Shown: in pieces, positions 1 to 5,611 of the stretch
How positions within the stretch are numbered: position 1 is the first letter of the stretch
Layout of the letters: each line of letters opens with the position of its first letter
NCBI GenBank assembly: GCA_017441965.1
Contig: JAFSBF010000132.1
Span: forward strand, 1 to 5,946
Reading direction: 5' to 3'
Length of the DNA stretch: 5,946 nt
Source: Clostridia bacterium
GTDB lineage: Bacteria; Bacillota; Clostridia; UMGS1883
Translations under genes and position numbers: made by a program
The notes under the pieces: model-generated
Database searches by the model: none
What the model was told of the DNA's origin: nothing
Seen by the model: only the letters and a program-made list of their open reading frames with translations

Positions 1-487
1 CGGCTATCCTTTGTATGTTTTCCTCTACCCAGGTTGCATCATCTACATTATCGTGATAGCCAAGCTCTAAAAATACGGCAGGGGCACGTGTCTGCCTGAC
101 CTCGCCGATAATTGTGGTGGGAATTGTCCTCACAAGAGACGGCACGGGATATATACTTTTAAGATTGCGTGCAAAAATATCTGCCGCACGTCTTCCCCGT
201 GTGCTGCCGGGGGAATAGTATACCTCTACACCCCTCACCTCTCCGTAACGCCCCTCGGGTGCCGCATTCGAATGAAGTGCAAGGTGCAGGTCATAATTTC
301 CCATATTCGACTGCGCAATAGAGCTTGAGGCAGTCATATCGGGCGTGTTTCTCGTATACTGTATTCCGCTTGACCGAAGATAGGGTATCATTGCATCTGC
401 AATCAGATTCATATAATATTCTTCACTTCCGCCGGTAACGTACATATTTCCCTCCTGCGTGGAGGGACTAAGATATATTGTCGGCAT
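1..487 (-). CDS. N-acetylmuramoyl-L-alanine amidase (Amidase_3 family), C-terminus cut by window edge
   Basis: Predicted zinc-dependent peptidoglycan amidase, which cleaves the bond between N-acetylmuramic acid and the stem peptide. Only the first 162 codons are present. Seen in the translation: an opening strand IYLSPSTQ (4-11), an acidic helix SEEYYMNLIADAM (21-33), the zinc-histidine motif LALHSNA (69-75, His72), and the catalytic-glutamate motif AVFLELGYHDN (137-147, Glu141). These match the Amidase_3 order. The usual first motif DPGHGG, which supplies a zinc histidine, is replaced by SPSTQEG. There is no signal peptide: the fold begins within five residues of the start, so the protein is probably cytoplasmic when made, as for phage endolysins or mother-cell lytic amidases (inference). 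The ATG at 487-485 is preceded by GGAAAGGAG (503-495) at good spacing. The gene is divergent from the nusA operon and probably unrelated to it in function. Any cell-wall binding domain would lie outside the window. Confidence 0.87.
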   Translation of the reverse strand, partial: MPTIYLSPSTQEGNMYVTGGSEEYYMNLIADAMIPYLRSSGIQYTRNTPDMTASSSIAQSNMGNYDLHLALHSNAAPEGRYGEVRGVEVYYSPGSTRGRRAADIFARNLKSIYPVPSLVRTIPTTIIGEVRQTRAPAVFLELGYHDNVDDATWVEENIQRIA

Positions 488-518
488 AAAAAAACTCCTT
501 TCCGTTTATTATATTAAT

Positions 519-547
519 AATGTAGTAAATAATTGAATTTTTTTCAA
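519..547 (-). promoter_or_regulatory. Candidate sigma-A-type promoter for the amidase
   Basis: On the minus strand, TTGAAA (547-542, five of six matches to TTGACA) is followed after exactly 17 bp by TACATT (524-519, four of six matches to TATAAT). Transcription would begin near 512, shortly before the amidase ribosome binding site at 503-495. A perfect TATAAT at 513-508 is also present, but it would start transcription inside the ribosome binding site and has no matching -35. The assignment is plausible but weak. Confidence 0.4.
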
Positions 548-554
548 AAAATAC

Positions 555-583
555 TTGCAATATATATATTTAGGTGATATAAT
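555..583 (+). promoter_or_regulatory. Strong extended -10 sigma-A-type promoter of the rimP-nusA-infB operon
   Basis: TTGCAA (555-560) is separated by exactly 17 bp from a perfect TATAAT (578-583). The TG at 575-576 makes an extended -10 (TGATATAAT). The spacer is an alternating TA run. The expected start site is near 590, giving a leader of about 74 nt before the rimP start codon. No other convincing promoter is seen ahead of rimP, so this probably drives the whole block through infB and perhaps further. Its -35 lies 7 bp from the -35 of the opposing amidase promoter. Confidence 0.85.
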
Positions 584-597
584 GCAAAAAGAGTATG

Positions 598-632
598 AGA
601 GTGGGCTTGCGGCCCACTCTTTCGTATTATTA
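598..632 (+). terminator. Leader hairpin, probable NusA-dependent attenuator
   Basis: AGAGTGGGC (598-606) pairs perfectly with GCCCACTCT (612-620) around a 5-nt loop: a 9-bp stem with six G-C pairs. It begins about 8 nt after the predicted transcription start. The tract after it (TTCGTATTATTA) is T-rich but interrupted after two Ts, so it is a poor stand-alone terminator. In Bacillus subtilis nusA is reported to be autoregulated by NusA-stimulated termination in the operon leader without an antiterminator structure, and NusA-dependent terminators there typically have weak hairpins or interrupted U-tracts. Location and form match that model. No competing antiterminator pairing was found by eye. 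A role as a 5' stabilising stem-loop is the alternative. Confidence 0.62.
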
Positions 633-649
633 CCAAACAAATAGTCCTA

Positions 650-655
650 AAGGAG
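650..655 (+). promoter_or_regulatory. Ribosome binding site that fixes the rimP TTG start
   Basis: AAGGAG lies 8 nt before the TTG at 664-666. The upstream in-frame ATG at 595 has no ribosome binding site, is only about 5 nt from the predicted transcript start, and sits at the edge of the leader hairpin. This argues for TTG as the real start. Confidence 0.85.
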
Positions 656-663
656 ATGATACC

Positions 664-1119
664 TTGGCAAAAATTGATGAGGCACTTGAAAAAATTGCCC
701 TTGACGTCTGCCAAAGGCACGGAGTGTACATCTATGAAACAGAATATAAAAAGGAAGGCAGTGAATACTTTCTGCGTCTTTTCATAGATAAAGAGGGCGG
801 CGTTACGATTGAGGACTGCGAAAATGTCAGCCGTGAAATAAGCCCCCTGCTTGATAACCTTACCTTTATTAAGGAAGCGTATATTTTTGAGGTTTCTTCC
901 CCGGGAATTGACCGTGTGCTTTCACGTGACTGGCACTTTGAAAAGGTTATGGGCGAGGAAATCGAGATAAAGCTTTTCGCTCCGCTTGACGGTAAGAAAG
1001 AATTCTCAGGTATTCTTAAAGGATACAATGACGGTATCATAACCATAGAAACAGAAGGAAAAGAAATACAAATTGAAAAGCAAAAGGCGGCATCTGTCCG
1101 ACTGGCTTTTAAGTTTTGA
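664..1119 (+). CDS. rimP: Ribosome maturation factor RimP (TTG start)
   Basis: RimP assists late maturation of the 30S ribosomal subunit in the cytoplasm, acting around the S12 region of the central pseudoknot (family knowledge). The product from the TTG is 151 residues, the usual family length. The N-terminal alpha/beta domain covers about residues 1-85 and ends in the family signature EVSSPGIDRVL (76-86). A C-terminal SH3-like beta domain follows, with the strands EEIEIKLF, FSGILKGYNDGIITIE and AASVRLAF. An in-frame ATG at 595 would add 23 residues with no family similarity (MRVGLRPTLSYYYQ...), encoded across the leader hairpin, so it is rejected. It is the first gene of the operon, 24 nt before nusA, as in most Firmicutes. 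Output should follow the strong promoter at 555-583 and the leader attenuator; a TTG start would also lower translation. Confidence 0.95.
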   Translation: MAKIDEALEKIALDVCQRHGVYIYETEYKKEGSEYFLRLFIDKEGGVTIEDCENVSREISPLLDNLTFIKEAYIFEVSSPGIDRVLSRDWHFEKVMGEEIEIKLFAPLDGKKEFSGILKGYNDGIITIETEGKEIQIEKQKAASVRLAFKF

Positions 1120-1143
1120 TATGATAGGAGTGTTTAACAAAAA

Positions 1144-2190
1144 ATGAATAACGAGCTTATACTGGCGCTTGACGCACTTGAAAAGGAAAAACGCATTAAA
1201 AAAGAAATAATGTTTGAGGCTCTTGAGGCGGCACTCGTAACCGCTTACAAGAAAAATTTCGGCAGTAACTACAACTGTTTTGCAGAGGTTAATCGTGAAA
1301 CGGGCGATATGAGAGTTTATTGCACAAAGACAGTTGTGGAAGAAGTCGAGGACGATGCTACCGAGCTTTCTCTCGAGGAGGCACAGAAAATCAACAAGCG
1401 TTACCAGATTGGTGACAGCGTTGATTTTGAGGCTTCGCCTGCAAAATTCGGACGTATTGCCGCACAGACAGCAAAGCAGATGGTTGTGCAGAAAATCCGT
1501 GAGGCAGAGCGTGGAAATATGTATGACGAGTACAGTGACAAGGAAAACGACGTTATGAGCGGTAAGATTGAAAAGCTTGACCGCAGAGGCGTTATGGTTG
1601 ACCTTGGCTCTGCAGAGGCTCTCCTTACACCGAGCGAGCAAATCCCGGGTGAGGATTACACCCCCGGCCGCAGACTTAAGGTTTATGTTTTTGAGGTTAA
1701 AAAGACGACAAGAAGTGTAAACTTAATGGTATCAAGAACACATCCCGGTCTCGTTAAAAAGCTCTTTGAGCAGGAGGTTCCCGAGATTGCTGACGGAACC
1801 GTTCAGATAAAGAGCATTGCACGTGAGGCGGGCAGCCGCAGTAAGCTTGCAGTATATTCCGATAATCCGAGTATTGACCCCGTAGGCGCTTGCGTAGGTC
1901 AGAAGGGTACACGTGTTGCAGGTATTGTTGAGGAGCTTAACGACGAAAAAATTGATGTTATTGCTTACAGTGAAGACCCTGCAGAGTATATCAGTGCGGC
2001 ACTTAACCCCGCAAAGGTACTCAGCGTGGAAATTGATGAAAAGAATAAATCCGCACTTGTAACCGTTCCTGAATTCCAGCTTTCTCTTGCAATCGGTAAA
2101 GAGGGACAAAATGCCCGTCTTGCAGCAAGACTTACAGGCTGGAAAATAGATATCAAGAGTGACGGCGGTGAAAGCGGAAAGGAGATATAA
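1144..2190 (+). CDS. nusA: Transcription termination/antitermination factor NusA
   Basis: NusA binds RNA polymerase near the RNA exit channel and modulates pausing, intrinsic termination and antitermination. The 348-residue product shows the standard Gram-positive layout. The polymerase-binding N-terminal domain covers about 1-130. The S1 domain covers about 135-200 ([19 protein letters not shown]). The KH1 domain covers about 215-290 with its GQKG loop at 252-255, and KH2 covers about 300-340 with GKEG at 318-321. There is no acidic-repeat C-terminus of the E. coli type, which is normal for Firmicutes. AGGAG at 1126-1130 precedes the ATG with a rather long 13-nt spacer. The stop codon directly abuts the ylxR start, implying translational coupling. 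Its own leader hairpin (598-620) is a likely target of its activity, giving negative feedback (inference from B. subtilis). Confidence 0.98.
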   Translation: MNNELILALDALEKEKRIKKEIMFEALEAALVTAYKKNFGSNYNCFAEVNRETGDMRVYCTKTVVEEVEDDATELSLEEAQKINKRYQIGDSVDFEASPAKFGRIAAQTAKQMVVQKIREAERGNMYDEYSDKENDVMSGKIEKLDRRGVMVDLGSAEALLTPSEQIPGEDYTPGRRLKVYVFEVKKTTRSVNLMVSRTHPGLVKKLFEQEVPEIADGTVQIKSIAREAGSRSKLAVYSDNPSIDPVGACVGQKGTRVAGIVEELNDEKIDVIAYSEDPAEYISAALNPAKVLSVEIDEKNKSALVTVPEFQLSLAIGKEGQNARLAARLTGWKIDIKSDGGESGKEI

Positions 2191-2439
2191 ATGTCCATCC
2201 CTTTCAGAATGTGCGTTGTATGCCGAAATATGAAGCCAAAGGAAGAGCTTTTGCGTGTTGTAAAATATGACGGTCAGTTTACTGTTGATACGCAGGGAAA
2301 GCTTCCGGGGCGCGGTGCATACATATGCAAAAACGGCGAGTGTAGAGAAAAATTTGAAAAACAGCGTTCGTTTGAGCGTTCTTTCAAGGCTGCACTTCCG
2401 CCCGGGTTAAAAGAAAATATTAAAAAGGAACTGATTTAA
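2191..2439 (+). CDS. ylxR: YlxR family RNA-binding protein (RnpM-like)
   Basis: Small nucleic-acid-binding protein of the YlxR (DUF448) family; the B. subtilis member has been described as a modulator of RNase P, hence the name RnpM. The 82-residue product has the family N-terminus [20 protein letters not shown] (5-24), the invariant GRGAY at 40-44, and a basic helical C-terminus. Four cysteines form two pairs (Cys8/Cys11 and Cys46/Cys51). They could bind a metal, but that is inference, since not all family members keep them. The ATG immediately follows the nusA TAA, and the GGAG used for it (2181-2184) lies inside the nusA coding end, so its translation is probably coupled to nusA. The next gene overlaps its stop by one base. 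Confidence 0.95.
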   Translation: MSIPFRMCVVCRNMKPKEELLRVVKYDGQFTVDTQGKLPGRGAYICKNGECREKFEKQRSFERSFKAALPPGLKENIKKELI

Positions 2440-2753
2440 TGAACGATAGATTACTTGGTATGATTGGTCTGGCTGTTCGTGCAAACAAAGCAGCCTTTGG
2501 AGTTTTTATGACAGAAAAGGCAATCGATGAAGGGCGTGCAAGTCTCGTTATAGCGGCAGAGGATATAGGCACCAGCAACCGTAGACGAATTGAGGGGAAA
2601 TGCCGTAACGAAGACATTAAAATTATTTTTTATTCCGACAAGGCTTCTTTAAGCCGTGCAGCAGGAAAAAAAGATATGCCTGTGATTGCAATATGTGATG
2701 AAGGCTTTGCCAATGCCATCATAAAAAAGATGGCGCCAAGTGAAACGGTCTAA
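2439..2753 (+). CDS. ylxQ: YlxQ, L7Ae/L30e-family RNA-binding protein
   Basis: Protein of 104 residues with the compact alpha-beta-alpha L7Ae/L30e fold, a family that includes kink-turn RNA binders. Seen: LLGMIGLAVRANKAAFGVFMTEKAI (5-29), the core strand SLVIAAEDIGTSNRRRI (35-51), then KIIFYSDKASLSRAAGK (61-77) and VIAICDEGFANAI (82-94). This matches the usual order of a basic first helix, a central beta strand ending in AxD, and a C-terminal strand-helix. Its precise RNA target is not established by the sequence. The start codon overlaps the ylxR stop (TAATG), with AAGGA at 2425-2429 as ribosome binding site, so the two small proteins are likely made together. The ylxR-ylxQ pair between nusA and infB is a standard Firmicutes arrangement. 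Confidence 0.93.
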   Translation: MNDRLLGMIGLAVRANKAAFGVFMTEKAIDEGRASLVIAAEDIGTSNRRRIEGKCRNEDIKIIFYSDKASLSRAAGKKDMPVIAICDEGFANAIIKKMAPSETV

Positions 2754-2774
2754 AATTTACGGAGGTGCTCAGAT

Positions 2775-5066
2775 ATGATCGCAAAACAGAAAATCAGCGC
2801 AATAGCAAAAGCTATAAATGTTCCCGGTAAGGAAATTGTTAAAATGCTTTCCGATGTTATGGGAATTACGAAAAGCACAGCGGCTTCTCTTGATGTTTAC
2901 GAGATGAGCGTTGTGATGGATTACTATACACAAAAATTTGATGACGGCTCTACTATAGAAGAATACGTAAACGCACATCAGGAAAAGGCCCTTAAGGAGC
3001 AGGAAAAAGCAGCAAAGGAAAAGGCTGAGAAAGAGGAAAAAGCCCCCGAAATTTCCGCACCCGAAGAGGAAAGCATTGATGAGGTTATTACCCCTACAAA
3101 AAATGTGCGCTATGTTGATACAAGAACAAATGCCGTTGACCTTGATATGCAGCTTGCAAAGGAAAAGGCTGAAGAGCTTGCCCCTGAAATCAAGGATACG
3201 GAAACAAATAAGCAGAGAGTTAAAAAGAATAAAAACAAGCAGCAGCCGCAAAAGAAAAGTCAGCCTAAGCAGCCTGAAATGCCAAAGCCCAAAAAGGAAG
3301 AAAAGAAGCAGCCGCTTCACATCATTATTCCCGATACAATCACTGTGGGCGACCTTGCACAAAAGCTCAAGGTTGGTGCTACTGAAATTATAAAGCGTCT
3401 TATGCAGCTTGGAATTATGGCGGCAATTACGCAGGATATTGAGTATGATGTTGCGGCACTTATTGCAGAAGATATGGGCGCAGAGGTTGAAAGAGAAATT
3501 ATTATCACCGAGGAGGAGCGTCTTTTAAGCGATGCAGAAGCTCCCGATGAGGAAAAGGACCTTCTTCCCCGTCCCCCCGTTGTCTGCGTAATGGGTCACG
3601 TTGACCATGGTAAAACAAGTCTTCTTGACGCAATCCGCTCAACAAACGTTACGGCAAGCGAGGCAGGCGGTATCACACAGCACATCGGTGCATATATGGT
3701 AAATATAAACGGAAATCAGATTGCATTCCTTGACACCCCCGGACATGAGGCGTTTACTGCAATGCGTGCCCGTGGTGCTCTTGTTACGGATATTGCAATC
3801 CTCGTTGTAGCAGCAGATGACGGTATTATGCCCCAGACTATCGAGGCTATTAACCATGCAAAGGCTGCCGAGGTAAGCATAATTGTAGCAATCAACAAGA
3901 TAGATAAGGACGGTGCAAATCCTGACAGAGTTAAGCAGGAGCTTACAGAGCACGGCCTTGTTCCCGAGGAATGGGGCGGTGACGTTATCTGTGTAGAGGT
4001 TAGTGCAAAGCAGCATAAGAATATTGACTCTCTTCTTGAAATGGTGCTTCTCACCGCTGAAATGAAGGAGCTTAAGGCTAACCCCAACCGTCAGGCAAGA
4101 GGTACTGTTATCGAGGCGAAGCTTGATAAGGGCAGAGGCCCCGTTGCAACAGTTCTTGTACAAAACGGAACACTCAGACAGGGCGACATCATTGTTACGG
4201 GCACTGCAGTCGGCAGAGTAAGGGCAATGGTTGATGACCACGGCAAAAAGATTAAGGAGGCTGTTCCCTCTACCCCCGTTGAGATTGTTGGTCTTAGTGA
4301 AACACCAGACGGTGGCGACCCGTTCTATGTAGTAAGCGACGAGCGTGCCGCACGTCACGTTGTTGAAACAAGAAAGCAGAAGATAAAAGACGATGCCAAC
4401 AAGGCACGTCAGAGAGTTAATCTTGATGACCTCTTCAGCCAGATTCAGCAGGGTGATGTAAAAGACCTTAATATCATTGTTAAGGCTGACGTTCAGGGTA
4501 GCGTTGAGGCTGTAAGACAGAGCCTTGAAAAGCTTTCAAACGAGGAAGTACGTGTAAGGGTAATCCACGGTGCAGTAGGTGCTATTACTGAAAGCGACGT
4601 TACACTCGCTTCTGCATCAAATGCAATTATTGTTGGCTTTAACGTACGTCCTGATGTCGGCGGCAGAAATGCGGCAGAGCTTAATAAGGTTGATATGCGT
4701 ATGTACCGTGTAATATATGAGGCAATTGAGGAAATTGAGGCAGCTATGAAGGGTATGCTTGCACCTACCTTCCGTGAGGCTGTTATCGGCCACGCAGAAA
4801 TCCGTCAGACCTTTAAGGTAAGCGGTGTAGGCACAATCGGCGGATGCTATGTTACAGACGGTAAAATTCAGCGCAACTGCAGCGTAAGAATAGTACGTGA
4901 CGGTATCGTTATCCATGAGGGTGAGCTTGATTCACTCAAGCGTTTCAAGGATGACGTTAAAGAGGTTGCAAGCGGTTACGAATGCGGTATGGGCTTCGTA
5001 CGCTTCAACGACATTAAAGAGGGCGACAATGTAGAGTGTTATATTATGGAAGAGGTTGCAAGATAA
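2775..5066 (+). CDS. infB: Translation initiation factor IF-2
   Basis: GTPase that places initiator fMet-tRNA on the 30S subunit and promotes subunit joining. The product is 763 residues, within the family range. Order of parts: a first IF2_N module at about 4-56, a charged Lys/Glu/Gln-rich linker at about 65-180, a second IF2_N module at about 184-240, then the G domain. G-domain motifs are P-loop GHVDHGKT (274-281), switch region [10 protein letters not shown] (298-307), DTPGH (320-324), NKID (374-377) and SAK (410-412). Domain II follows at about 440-530, the C1 domain begins around LDDLFSQIQ (550-558), and the fMet-tRNA-binding C2 domain contains [14 protein letters not shown] (680-693) and ends near 757. 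All GTP-binding motifs are intact. Near-consensus GGAGGTG (2761-2767) sits 7 nt before the ATG, the best ribosome binding site in the operon, which suits a highly translated factor. There is a 21-nt gap after ylxQ. Confidence 0.98.
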   Translation: MIAKQKISAIAKAINVPGKEIVKMLSDVMGITKSTAASLDVYEMSVVMDYYTQKFDDGSTIEEYVNAHQEKALKEQEKAAKEKAEKEEKAPEISAPEEESIDEVITPTKNVRYVDTRTNAVDLDMQLAKEKAEELAPEIKDTETNKQRVKKNKNKQQPQKKSQPKQPEMPKPKKEEKKQPLHIIIPDTITVGDLAQKLKVGATEIIKRLMQLGIMAAITQDIEYDVAALIAEDMGAEVEREIIITEEERLLSDAEAPDEEKDLLPRPPVVCVMGHVDHGKTSLLDAIRSTNVTASEAGGITQHIGAYMVNINGNQIAFLDTPGHEAFTAMRARGALVTDIAILVVAADDGIMPQTIEAINHAKAAEVSIIVAINKIDKDGANPDRVKQELTEHGLVPEEWGGDVICVEVSAKQHKNIDSLLEMVLLTAEMKELKANPNRQARGTVIEAKLDKGRGPVATVLVQNGTLRQGDIIVTGTAVGRVRAMVDDHGKKIKEAVPSTPVEIVGLSETPDGGDPFYVVSDERAARHVVETRKQKIKDDANKARQRVNLDDLFSQIQQGDVKDLNIIVKADVQGSVEAVRQSLEKLSNEEVRVRVIHGAVGAITESDVTLASASNAIIVGFNVRPDVGGRNAAELNKVDMRMYRVIYEAIEEIEAAMKGMLAPTFREAVIGHAEIRQTFKVSGVGTIGGCYVTDGKIQRNCSVRIVRDGIVIHEGELDSLKRFKDDVKEVASGYECGMGFVRFNDIKEGDNVECYIMEEVAR

Positions 5067-5069
5067 AAT

Positions 5070-5167
5070 GCGAAATACGGAATGCGGAGTGCGGAGTGCG
5101 AAATTAAGGAAGATTTTCGCACAGCGAAAATCCACCGTCACTTCGAATTTCGAACTTCAAACTTCGA
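5070..5167. repeat. Inverted arrays of 7-nt repeats around a central hairpin (MITE-like intergenic element)
   Basis: The left arm (5070-5104) is five contiguous 7-nt units fitting RCGRART: GCGAAAT, ACGGAAT, GCGGAGT, GCGGAGT, GCGAAAT. The right arm (5140-5167) is four contiguous units in the opposite orientation, reading on the minus strand TCGAAGT, TTGAAGT, TCGAAAT, TCGAAGT. Between them GATTTTCGC (5112-5120) pairs perfectly with GCGAAAATC (5124-5132) over a 3-nt loop. The whole could fold as a long imperfect hairpin capped by the perfect one. It begins 4 nt after the infB stop and encodes nothing. This looks like a dispersed intergenic repeat or small non-autonomous element, but only one copy is visible, so mobility is inference. 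Confidence 0.7.
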
Positions 5168-5197
5168 ATTAATAATTATCTACAATAAAGATAAAAT
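5157..5197 (+). promoter_or_regulatory. Possible weak internal promoter ahead of rbfA
   Basis: Two overlapping weak matches are present. TTCAAA (5157-5162) is followed after 18 bp by TACAAT (5181-5186). TTAATA (5169-5174) is followed after 17 bp by TAAAAT (5192-5197). The first would start transcription near 5193, exactly at the base of the 16-bp stem-loop. The region is A/T-rich and such matches are easily found by chance, so this is tentative. If real, part of the promoter lies in the repeat element. Confidence 0.2.
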
Positions 5198-5231
5198 AAG
5201 TAAATGAGGAAATCTCTCATTTACTTATTTT
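5193..5231 (+). terminator. 16-bp A/T-rich stem-loop between infB and rbfA, probable partial terminator
   Basis: Positions 5193-5208 pair perfectly with 5216-5231 over a 7-nt loop. The inner nine pairs (GTAAATGAG with CTCATTTAC, 5200-5208 and 5216-5224) hold the G-C pairs. The remaining 3' side continues as TTATTTTT to 5232, so it can act either as U-tract or as extra stem. This is the form of a moderate intrinsic terminator, also readable in reverse. Because rbfA and nrnA follow closely, it would most likely tune downstream expression rather than end the operon. The rbfA ribosome binding site starts only about 5 nt after it. Confidence 0.55.
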
Positions 5232-5249
5232 TGAAAGAAGGGAAATGTT

Positions 5250-5597
5250 ATGTCTTTTAAACGAACAGACAGAATATCTGAAGAAATAAAAAAGGAATTA
5301 AGCAGTGTTATACGTGAGCTTAAGGACCCGAGAATTCCTATGATGACAAGTGTTGTCAGCGTAAATGTGACAAGTGATTTAAGTTATGCCAAGGCATATA
5401 TCAGCGTTATGGGCTCTGCTGATGAGAAAAAAGCTGCACTTAAGGCACTCACCGCTGCCCGTGGGTATATCAGACGTGAAATCGGAAGCCGTATAAAGCT
5501 TCGCTGTGTTCCTGAATTTTCATTTGTGGAGGATACCTCCATTGAATACGGTGCACATATAAATAAGCTTCTTCACGATATTGAAAGTAACGACTGA
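5250..5597 (+). CDS. rbfA: Ribosome-binding factor A (RbfA)
   Basis: RbfA binds the immature 30S subunit, helps 16S rRNA 5'-end maturation and is important for growth in the cold (family knowledge). The product is 115 residues, the usual length, with one KH-like domain: RTDRISEEIKKELSSVI (5-21), DPRI (26-29), the strands VSVNVTSDLSYAKAYISV (36-53), the family's helix-turn with AARGYIR (69-75), and the signature PEFSFVEDTSIEYG (88-101). The ATG has a GAAGGG ribosome binding site (5237-5242) 7 nt upstream. It is separated from infB by 183 bp with a repeat element and a stem-loop, unlike the tight packing upstream, so its transcription may be partly independent. A ylxP (DUF503) gene, found between infB and rbfA in B. 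subtilis, is absent. Confidence 0.96.
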   Translation: MSFKRTDRISEEIKKELSSVIRELKDPRIPMMTSVVSVNVTSDLSYAKAYISVMGSADEKKAALKALTAARGYIRREIGSRIKLRCVPEFSFVEDTSIEYGAHINKLLHDIESND

Positions 5598-5611
5598 AAG
5601 GAGTAGTTGCT

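Noticed and set aside
508..513. Perfect TATAAT on the minus strand before the amidase
   Set aside because: No acceptable -35 at 16-18 bp, and the start site would fall inside the ribosome binding site; the TTGAAA/TACATT pair fits better.
645..654. TCCT-AA-AGGA self-complementarity over the rimP ribosome binding site
   Set aside because: A 2-nt loop is too short for a hairpin, and no longer partner segment was found in the leader.
595..663. N-terminal extension of RimP starting at ATG 595
   Set aside because: No ribosome binding site, start codon about 5 nt from the predicted transcript start, coding through the leader hairpin, and no RimP-like residues in the extension.
1006..1641. Long minus-strand open frame of 211 codons opposite rimP and nusA
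   Set aside because: Low-complexity Cys/Leu/Phe/Asn-rich translation typical of antisense to a real gene; the plus strand encodes clear RimP and NusA.
2769..3362. Minus-strand open frame rich in Phe and Leu resembling a membrane protein
   Set aside because: The hydrophobicity is an artefact of reading Lys/Glu-rich IF2 linker codons backwards.
3639..4358. Minus-strand open frame of 239 codons opposite infB
   Set aside because: Covers the conserved IF2 G domain on the plus strand; the antisense translation has no recognisable domain and Cys-rich shadow composition.
5070..5167. CRISPR-like array
   Set aside because: The units are 7 nt, contiguous and inverted in the right arm, with no spacers and no cas genes nearby.
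5067..5249. A small gene (such as ylxP) or an RNA gene in the infB-rbfA gap
   Set aside because: No start codon with a ribosome binding site leads to a plausible product, and I see no tRNA-like or known RNA fold; the gap is explained by the repeat element and the stem-loop.
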